Position numbers and translations under genes: made by a program
The notes under the pieces: generated by a model
Told to the model about the DNA's origin: nothing
The model's input: the letters and a program-made list of their open reading frames with translations, nothing else
The model's database searches: none
Shown: positions 1 through 6,700 of the stretch, one piece after another
How the letters are laid out: every line of letters starts with the position of its first letter
Numbering within the stretch: position 1 is the stretch's first letter
From: Phycisphaerales bacterium
GTDB taxonomy: Bacteria; Planctomycetota; Phycisphaerae; Phycisphaerales; UBA1924
Length of the DNA stretch: 64,000 nucleotides
NCBI GenBank assembly: GCA_035627955.1
Contig: DASPKU010000006.1
Coordinates: forward strand, 186,001 to 250,000
Direction: 5' to 3'

Positions 1-549
1 GCGCATCATGAGGGCGTCGGCGGTCCCGCCCGCGTAACCCGCCACGGCCCCGTACACCGTGCCGATGAACACCGACAGCAACGCGGCCGCGAGTCCGATG
101 CCCAGCGACAGCCCCCCGCCCGCCAGGCACCGCAGCAGCAGGCTGCGCCCCAGCACGTCGGTGCCGAGAAAGTACCGTGGCCAGTGCTCGCTGAGCGCCT
201 CCGCGGCAGGGCCGCTGGTCGCGCTGAGAACATTCTGAACGCTCATCGCGTGATCGCGGGCGACGCGCTCGACGACCGCGGCATCGACCACCGCGTTGAG
301 GCGCGCCCGCTGCGTCGGTGTGGGCGTCACCCATGAGGGCGGCAGCCGCCCATACGCCGGCGTTCCCTCGTTGTACCTTGGTCCTGACTTGCCCGCCGGC
401 ACGCCGAGCGTCCACGGCAGCGACCCCAGGCACACCGCCAGCATCAGCCCCAGGAACGCCATCCCGATCATCCCGGCCACGCTGCGCGTGAACGGGTTAT
501 CCCGCTTCAGCGGCGGCGCGGCGATGGCTGGGACCGACTCCTCGGGCAT
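1..549 (-). CDS. ABC transporter permease, OppC/DppC type (3' part missing)
   Basis: The frame is open from an ATG at 549 to the window edge, giving the first 183 residues. It would be an inner-membrane permease of a peptide/nickel-type ABC importer. A first membrane segment lies at about residues 24-44, followed by a periplasmic stretch of about 80 residues. Then comes the signature 'FLGTDVLGRSLLLR' (about 128-140) that marks the OppC/DppC subfamily, and a second hydrophobic segment (about 147-170). The EAA loop that contacts the ATPase would lie beyond the edge. The gene runs divergently from imuA. Substrate cannot be told. Confidence 0.85.
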   Translation of the reverse strand, partial: MPEESVPAIAAPPLKRDNPFTRSVAGMIGMAFLGLMLAVCLGSLPWTLGVPAGKSGPRYNEGTPAYGRLPPSWVTPTPTQRARLNAVVDAAVVERVARDHAMSVQNVLSATSGPAAEALSEHWPRYFLGTDVLGRSLLLRCLAGGGLSLGIGLAAALLSVFIGTVYGAVAGYAGGTADALMMR

Positions 550-570
550 GGGCGGTCACCATATCGGAAC

Positions 571-598
571 AAAAGAGCCGATCGCGCAAGCGATCGAG
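571..598. repeat. REP-like palindrome, 'AGCCGATCGC' family
   Basis: The core CGATCGC-GCAA-GCGATCG folds into a 7-bp stem with a GCAA tetraloop and is flanked by AAAGAGC. Related copies occur as an inverted pair inside imuB (3253-3344) and as an inverted pair between convergent genes (59738-59847). Here it lies in the 245-bp divergent gap between the permease and imuA. Confidence 0.75.
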
Positions 599-721
599 TA
601 TTCAACCTCAGACTGCCCCCGGACAGCCCACCCGCCCGTTTCCGCCGGCCCACGCTCGCCCTGGCTCCACGTCCCGGGTCAGCCCAGCGCAAAACCACCA
701 AACAAAATCCTTCTCATCCCA

Positions 722-749
722 TTGACGAAGCCCCGTCTATCCGTATCCT
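722..749 (+). promoter_or_regulatory. candidate sigma-70-type promoter of imuA-imuB-dnaE2
   Basis: TTGACG (722-727) and TATCCT (744-749) are separated by 16 bp and lie 46 bp upstream of the imuA ATG. A small palindrome, CCAGCT-CGCA-AGCTGG, lies just downstream at about 761-776 and could be an operator or a leader hairpin. I do not see a LexA box of the E. coli or B. subtilis type, so SOS control is not shown by sequence. Confidence 0.4.
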
Positions 750-794
750 AACAAAAGTCGTCCAGCTCGCAAGCTGGCTGCTTGAAGGTACGCC

Positions 795-1751
795 ATGGGC
801 TCCCGGGAATCACTCCAAGCCATTCTGGATCAAGGGCTTGTCCGACGTGTGAAGGACACTGACGCCCCCGCGCCAACCGACGCCCCGATCATCCCCACCG
901 GCATCGCCGATCTCGACGCCACCCTCCCCGGCGGCGGCCTCGCCCGCGGCATGACGCACGAGTGGGTCCTCGATGGCCTTGATGGCTTTGGGTACCCCGC
1001 CACTCCGTGGCGGTCTTCGGGCGATCAGGGCAGTTCTGAACCTTCAGTACCAAGGAAGGTGAGTAGGAGTCGCCGCGGAGCGGCGGGGTACCCAAGGGCG
1101 GGTCACCCAAACCCAGAGGTCTGGCACCCACCTCTCCTGATCCTTACGTACCTGGCCGCGCGTCCGCCGGGGCTGACGGTCTTCATCGGCCAGCGCTGCT
1201 GGCCCTGCCCGTGGACGATCGCGAAGGTCGGCCTGGACTTCTCCCGCTGCCTGTTTATCGACCCGCGCCCGGAGGAGCGCGCGTGGGCCATCGACCAGGC
1301 GCTCCGCTGCCCCGGCATCGGCGCCGTGGTGGGGGATGTCGAGGGCATGGACATGGCCGATAGCCGCCGACTCCAGCTCGCGGCCGAGGCGGGGCAGACG
1401 CTCGGCCTGCTCACGCGTCCCGCGCCCGAGATCAAGCTGCTGTCGGCATCGGGCACGCGCTGGGTGGTCTCGCCGCAGCCTGGGATGAGCGACCGCGTGC
1501 GGTGGAAGGTGGAGCTGCGGAGGTGCAAGGCCGCGGCGTTGTGGGCGGCGGCATCGGGCGGGTCGGTGCGTGAGTGGGTGCTGGAATGGGACGAGCGCCG
1601 GCGCGGCGTGCAGGTCGTGACCGGCGCGCCGGGCGAGGTGTCGGTGGATGGTGCGGGGGTGCAGGAGGTGCGGCGTGAAGCGGGTGGCGTGCGTGTGGCT
1701 GCCGATGTGGCCCGTCGATCTGGCGCGGCGGAGGTCCGCCGCACTGCATGA
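795..1751 (+). CDS. imuA: ImuA, RecA-like SOS mutagenesis accessory protein
   Basis: 318 residues. ImuA proteins are RecA-fold accessory factors that work with ImuB and DnaE2 in error-prone translesion synthesis. The recognisable N-terminal core 'GIADLDATLPGGGLARGMTHEW' region lies at about residues 36-58, and the RecA-like body resumes at 'PPLLILTYLAARPPG'. Between them is an in-frame repeat insertion (see 988-1095) not expected in the family. GAAGG lies 6 nt before the ATG. The last 77 bp overlap the start of imuB in another frame. Identity rests on motif and on the imuA-imuB-dnaE2 order, which is a well known cassette. Confidence 0.9.
   Translation: MGSRESLQAILDQGLVRRVKDTDAPAPTDAPIIPTGIADLDATLPGGGLARGMTHEWVLDGLDGFGYPATPWRSSGDQGSSEPSVPRKVSRSRRGAAGYPRAGHPNPEVWHPPLLILTYLAARPPGLTVFIGQRCWPCPWTIAKVGLDFSRCLFIDPRPEERAWAIDQALRCPGIGAVVGDVEGMDMADSRRLQLAAEAGQTLGLLTRPAPEIKLLSASGTRWVVSPQPGMSDRVRWKVELRRCKAAALWAAASGGSVREWVLEWDERRRGVQVVTGAPGEVSVDGAGVQEVRREAGGVRVAADVARRSGAAEVRRTA
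988..1095 (+). repeat. 108-bp terminal-inverted-repeat element inside imuA
   Basis: The ends are imperfect inverted repeats of about 25 bp: TTGGGTACCCCGCCACTCCG at the left, and at the right its reverse complement with two changes, ending GGCGGGGTACCCAA. The length is 36 codons, so the imuA frame is kept. Single arms of the same family (GCCGCGGAGCGGCGGGGTAC) recur at 5050-5076, 32575-32601 and 37833-37860. Confidence 0.8.
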
Positions 1752-3726
1752 GGGCGGGCCTCAGGGTGGGCAAGGTCGGCGCGAGGTCCTGCTCATGCAG
1801 GTCAAGGCCAACCAGCAGCTCGTCACGGCGTGCTGCGGCCAATGCCTCCGCGCCGGCGTGCGCCCGGGCATGACCATCGCCCATGCGCGGGCGCTGCTGC
1901 GCGACCCTGTCGTTGTCGATGCTGACCCGGGGCGCGACCGCCGCTCGCTTGAAAAGCTGGCGCGGTGGATGATGCGGTTCTCGCCCTTCGTCGCCGTCGA
2001 TCGCACCTTCGAAGATGAAGGCCGCGAGCCCGACGGCCTGCTGCTGGACCTCACCGGCTGCGATCGGCTCTTCGGCGGCGAGCGCTGCCTGCTGGGCCTG
2101 ATGAGCGCGGCGTTGACGGGCCTGCGGCTGCACCACCGGATCGGCGTGGGGCCGAATATCGCGAGTGCGTGGGCGGGGGCGCACTACGGAGGAGAGGTGG
2201 TGACGGTTGTGGGGGAGGCGCCGCCTCTTCGCTCCGAAGGAGCGCCAGAGTGTTGCCACGGGTGGAGCAAGGTCGCCTCTGGCGACCGAGCGGAACCCGT
2301 GGTGACGGGTGAGAAAGTCGGGAGCCCCGAAGGGGCGAAGGCCTCAAGTTTGGAATCCAGCGCCCCTTCGGGGCTCCAATGCTCAGCGCCCATTACCACG
2401 GGTGCCCGGAGGACCGGGGCGCGAAGCGCGTCCGCTCGGTCGCAAAGCCGACCGTCGCTCCACCCATGGCAACACTCTTCTGCCCCTTTGGGGCAAAGAG
2501 AGGCGGCAGAGGCCGACCTCACCACCTTCTTCTCCCCTCTCCCCACCGCCTCCCTCCGCCTTCCCGCGAACGTGCTCCACGCCCTTGAGGAGCTCGGCCT
2601 CGAGACCGTCGCCGATGTCCTGAAACTGCCGCGCATCTCCCTGCCCTCGCGTTTCGGGCGCATCCTGCTCACGCGTATCGACCAGGCGTTCGGGCGCACC
2701 CCCGAGTCCTTCACGCCTCTCACGGTCGAGCCGCCGCTCGTGCTCGAGCACGTGCTCGAGGGCCCGACCACCAACCCCGAGGCGATTGAGATCGTCACAC
2801 GCGAGCTCCTCCGCGGCCTCGCGCAAGAGCTCGCCCGCCGCGAGTCGGGCGTCACGCGCCTGTGCCTCCAGATCGACCGCGTCAAGGAGGACTGCCGCGG
2901 CGTTGAGGTCGCGGAAGAAGCCCTCACCCTCAGCCGCCCCTCGCGCAACGCCAAGCACCTGTGGACGCTGCTGCGCCCGCGTGTGGAGCGGCTGCACCTG
3001 GGCAACGGCGTCGAGCGGGTCGCGCTGATCGCCAAGCGGCAGCGGCGCGTGCGCCACCGGCAGGTCACGCGTGATGATTCCATGCCCGGGCGCGGTGCCG
3101 CAGGATCAGACGAGAGCCTTTCGCAGGCCGCGGGCGAGCTGATCGATGCGCTGGTGAACCGCCTGGGCGAGGACCGGGTGCTGCGGGCGATGCCGCGGAA
3201 CTCGCACCTGCCCGAGCGGGTGGAGGCATACGAGAAGATCGTGGATGAAGACAAAGGAGCCGATCGCGCGAGTGATCGGGGTGATCTTCTGGCCGCTTCC
3301 CATCAAAGCACAAAGCATCGATCGCTCGCGCGATCGGCTCTTTTCTGGTCCACCTCGCCACGCCCCAGCGTGCTGCTCGATCCGCCGCAGCACATCGAGG
3401 CGATCGCCGTGGTTCCTGATCGCCCGCCCTCGCGCATCACTTGGAATGGCGAGGACCACCTGATGATCCGCGGCATCGGCCCCGAGCGGCTGAACGAGGA
3501 GTGGTGGAAGGTCGCCCGTGCCACCGAGATGTCTTCATCTCGGTGTTCCTCAGAGACAGCGGTGCTCCCCACCAATCGGCGCGTCGTCAGCCGCACCATT
3601 GCCCCCGCGCCGGCTTCCACTGTCTACCGCGACTACTACCGCATCCAGGACAAGGCCGGGCGGTGGCTGTGGGTGTTCAAGGAGTCCGAGTCGGGCCGCT
3701 GGTTTGTCCATGGAGTGTGGGCATGA
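1675..3726 (+). CDS. imuB: ImuB, Y-family DNA polymerase-like mutasome protein
   Basis: 683 residues from the GTG at 1675, chosen because AGGAGG (1663-1668) sits 6 nt upstream and the protein then begins 'VKRVACVWLPMWPVDLARRR', as ImuB proteins do. The Y-family position-I acidic residues are absent (LPMWPVDL instead of the usual D.D.FF pattern), fitting the known role of ImuB as a non-catalytic hub that links DnaE2 to the sliding clamp. The palm ('DGLLLDLTGCDRLFGGE') and little-finger regions are present. The protein is longer than usual for ImuB because of three in-frame repeat insertions (2231-2494, 3253-3344, 3522-3545). dnaE2 begins 12 bp after the stop. Confidence 0.9.
   Translation: MKRVACVWLPMWPVDLARRRSAALHEGGPQGGQGRREVLLMQVKANQQLVTACCGQCLRAGVRPGMTIAHARALLRDPVVVDADPGRDRRSLEKLARWMMRFSPFVAVDRTFEDEGREPDGLLLDLTGCDRLFGGERCLLGLMSAALTGLRLHHRIGVGPNIASAWAGAHYGGEVVTVVGEAPPLRSEGAPECCHGWSKVASGDRAEPVVTGEKVGSPEGAKASSLESSAPSGLQCSAPITTGARRTGARSASARSQSRPSLHPWQHSSAPLGQREAAEADLTTFFSPLPTASLRLPANVLHALEELGLETVADVLKLPRISLPSRFGRILLTRIDQAFGRTPESFTPLTVEPPLVLEHVLEGPTTNPEAIEIVTRELLRGLAQELARRESGVTRLCLQIDRVKEDCRGVEVAEEALTLSRPSRNAKHLWTLLRPRVERLHLGNGVERVALIAKRQRRVRHRQVTRDDSMPGRGAAGSDESLSQAAGELIDALVNRLGEDRVLRAMPRNSHLPERVEAYEKIVDEDKGADRASDRGDLLAASHQSTKHRSLARSALFWSTSPRPSVLLDPPQHIEAIAVVPDRPPSRITWNGEDHLMIRGIGPERLNEEWWKVARATEMSSSRCSSETAVLPTNRRVVSRTIAPAPASTVYRDYYRIQDKAGRWLWVFKESESGRWFVHGVWA
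2231..2494 (+). repeat. 264-bp inverted-repeat element inside imuB
   Basis: The terminal arms of about 38 bp are inverted: GAGTGTTGCCACGGGTGGAG at left and GCTCCACCCATGGCAACACTC-type at right, each bordered by a CCGAAGG/CCTTTGG hairpin. An internal GCCCCGAAGGGGC hairpin pair is also present. The length is exactly 88 codons. The element is translated in the same frame as the related element in dnaE2 (6026-6262), so both proteins carry 'APECCHGWS', 'EPVV', 'GSPEGA' and 'SRPSLHPWQHS'. Confidence 0.8.
3253..3344 (+). repeat. inverted pair of REP-like palindromes inside imuB
   Basis: A copy of the AAAG(G)AGCCGATCGCGC family at 3253-3279 faces an inverted copy at about 3318-3344 across about 38 bp. 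The arrangement is like a bacterial interspersed mosaic element but lies within coding sequence. It adds about 31 residues (about 527-557 of ImuB) without a stop. Confidence 0.75.
3522..3545 (+). repeat. 24-bp palindrome, 'CACCGAGATG' family, inside imuB
   Basis: CACCGAGATG and CATCTCGGTG form a 10-bp stem around TCTT. It adds eight residues to ImuB at about 616-624. Near-identical copies end two other genes: 29954-29979 (methyltransferase) and 61687-61712 (solute-binding protein). Confidence 0.75.
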
Positions 3727-3738
3727 CGGAGCTAACGC

Positions 3739-6700
3739 ATGCCTGAAACCCCGATCCACAAGATCCGCCCGCACCCCGCGAAGAACCCCGAGTCACTCGG
3801 CAGCGCCGTCACCTACGCGAGCGGCCCTAGGTACGCCGAGCTTCAGGTTGCGAGCAACTTCTCGTTCCTGCGGGGGGCGAGTCACCCGGACGAGCTCGTC
3901 GCCCAGGCCGCGGCCATGGGCTGCTCGGGCATCGCGATCACCGATATCAACACGCTGGCGGGCGTGGTGCGGGCCCACATCGCGGCCAAGGAGGTGGGCA
4001 TCGGCTTCGCCGTGGGCTCGTGGATTGTGCTGGGCGACACGGAGCGCGGCAAGGCGCTGGAGTCTGAAGGCGGAAGTGGCGAAGTGGCAGAGTGGCAAAG
4101 TGGCAAAGTGAAAGAGGAGGACTGGTCTTCCAAGTCTTCACTCTGCCACTCCGCCACTTTGCCACTCAGCCACTTCCTCCTCTACCCCACCGACCGCGCC
4201 TCCTACGGCCGCCTGTGCCGGCTGCTCACCCGCGGCAAGCGCAAGGCCATCAAGGGCCACTGCCGCCTCGAGCTCGACGACGTGCGCGAGTTCAGCGAGG
4301 GGCTGCTGTGCATCGCCATCCCGCCAGCGGACCTGGAGAAGGGCGGGCCGGCGGATGGGCTGCGCCGACAACTGGCGACGCTGCGGGGCATCTTCGACGC
4401 CGACCGGCTTTCGCTCGCGACCTCGTGCATCTTCGGACCCGACGACCACGCGCGCCTGGAGCTGATCGCGGACGTCGCGCACGACGCCCGCGTGCCGCTC
4501 GTGGCCACCAATGACGTGCACTACCACGTGCCCTACCGGCGGGCGCTGCAGGATGTGCTCACGTGCATCCGCCACACGACGACCATCGACCGGGCCGCGC
4601 ACCTGCTCTTCCCGCACGCGGAGCGGTTCATCAAGGGAGCGTGGGAGATGTCGCGCCTGTTTGGCCGTTACCCGCAGGCGATCGACCGCACGATGGAGGT
4701 CTTCGAGCGTGCCCGCGAGTTCTCGCTCGATCAGCTCCGCTACGAGTACCCGCAGGAGGTCTGTCCGCCGGGCAAGACGCCGATGAGCTACCTGCGTGAG
4801 CTGACGTGGAAGGGCGCGATGGAGCGCTACAAGCGCCCGCCCGAAGACCGCGGGCTCATCGAACCCGGCGGCGCGTGGACCAGTGAGCCGGCGGGCGAAG
4901 TGGGGGAGGTGCGGAAGAAGACGAGGAAGAAGGCACGCAAGGGCTCGAGTTCCGAGAGCCCCTCCCCGAGGGAGGGGTTGGGGTGGGTTGGAGAGGCTGG
5001 CGATCAACAGCAGTTGCATGTCGCAGCTGCTGCAGGCGAGGCGAGCGAAGAGCCGCCGCGGAGCGGCGGGGTACCCAGTACTGAAGACCTCCCCGTCTCC
5101 GGCGTCGCCGGCTTAAAACCCTTCTCCTACATCCCCAACGACGTCCTGCTCCGCATCGAGCACGAGTTCCAGCTCATCGAGGAGCTCGGATATGCCAAGT
5201 ACTTCCTCACCGTCTACGACATCGTGAAGTACGCGCGGAGCAAGGGCATCCTCTGCCAGGGGCGCGGGGCCGCGGCCAACTCGGCCGTGTGCTACTGCCT
5301 GGGCGTCACCAGCGTGGACCCCGACCGCATCGACCTGCTCTTTGAGCGCTTTGTGAGCAAGGAGCGCAACGAGCCGCCCGACATCGACATCGACTTTGAG
5401 CATGAGCGGCGCGAGGAGGTCATCCAGTACATCTATGAGAAGTACGGGCGCGACCGGGCCGCGCTCACGTGCGAGGTGATTACTTACCGCGGGCGCTCGG
5501 CCGTGCGCGAGGTGGGCAAGGCGATGGGGCTGTCGCTCGACTGCGTCGACCGGCTGGCCAAGCAGATCGACTGGTGGCAGAAAGGCCCGCCGCGGGATGA
5601 GCAAATCAGGTCGCAAGGGCTGGACCCCGAGGACCCCACGATCAAGCAGGTAGCGGAGCTGACCAACGAGCTGCTCGGCTTCCCGCGCCACATCTCGCAG
5701 CACGTGGGTGGCTTCGTGATCACGCAGGGGCTGCTGGAGGAGACGGTCCCGATCGAGAACGCGGCCATGCCCGACCGCACGGTGGTGGAGTGGGACAAGG
5801 ACGACATCGACGCGATGGGCATGCTGAAGGTGGACTGCCTGGGGCTGGGCATGCTGACGGTGATCAAGAAGGGTTTTAAGTTCCTGGAGGCGGGGCTGAG
5901 CGCGGGGGAGTTGGTTGATGCTGCGCGCCCCGGATCAGCGGGGACTCTCCTGAGCCCCATAGGGGCGGCTTTTAGTAGCCCCGGGTGGAGCGAGCGTGAG
6001 CGAGCGGAACCCGGGGTTGGGTTTCGCCCCAACGGGGCGCCAGAGTGTTGCCACGGGTGGAGCGAGCGTGAGCGAGCGGAACCCGTGGTGGATGCGGAGG
6101 ACATCGGGAGCCCCGAAGGGGCGACGGATGAAAGCGCAACCGAGCCAGAGTCCGCCGCCCCTTCGGGGCTTCACAACCTTGGGCCCGGCACCACGGGTTG
6201 CGCTCGGTCGCAAAGCCGACCTTCGCTCCACCCGTGGCAACACTCAAACACCCCTTCGGGGCGGGGAACTGCCCTTGAGAACGGGCGTGCGGAGAATCCG
6301 GCCGACGCTCCCCCCTCCGGCCTCAACCTCGCCTCCATCCCCCAGGACGACCCCGCCGTCTACGAGATGTTCCAGCACGCCGACACCGTGGGCGTGTTCC
6401 AGATCGAATCCCGCGCCCAGATGTCCATGCTGCCGCGTTTGAAGCCCAAGACCTTCTACGACCTCGTCATCGAGGTCGCCATCGTGCGGCCCGGGCCCAT
6501 CCAGGGCAACATGGTCCACCCTTACCTTCGCCGGCGCATGGGGCTGGACAAGTGGGACTTCCCCTCGCCGGAAGTCAAAGACGTGCTTGGCAAAACGCTC
6601 GGCGTGCCGCTCTTCCAGGAGCAGGCAATGAAGCTCGCGATCGTCGCGGCGGGGTTCACACCCGGCGAGGCGGACCAGCTTCGCCGCGCGATCGCCGCGT

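Noticed and set aside
722-795. LexA operator in front of imuA
   Set aside because: No match to CTGT-N8-ACAG or GAAC-N4-GTTC was seen; the small CCAGCT palindrome is not a known LexA site.
2231-2494. Frameshift or pseudogene explanation for oversized imuB and dnaE2
   Set aside because: The frames are uninterrupted from start to stop and conserved motifs continue in frame on both sides of every insertion.
4072-4177. CRISPR-like short repeats
   Set aside because: Units are 7-8 bp, inverted and without spacers; there are no cas genes in the window.
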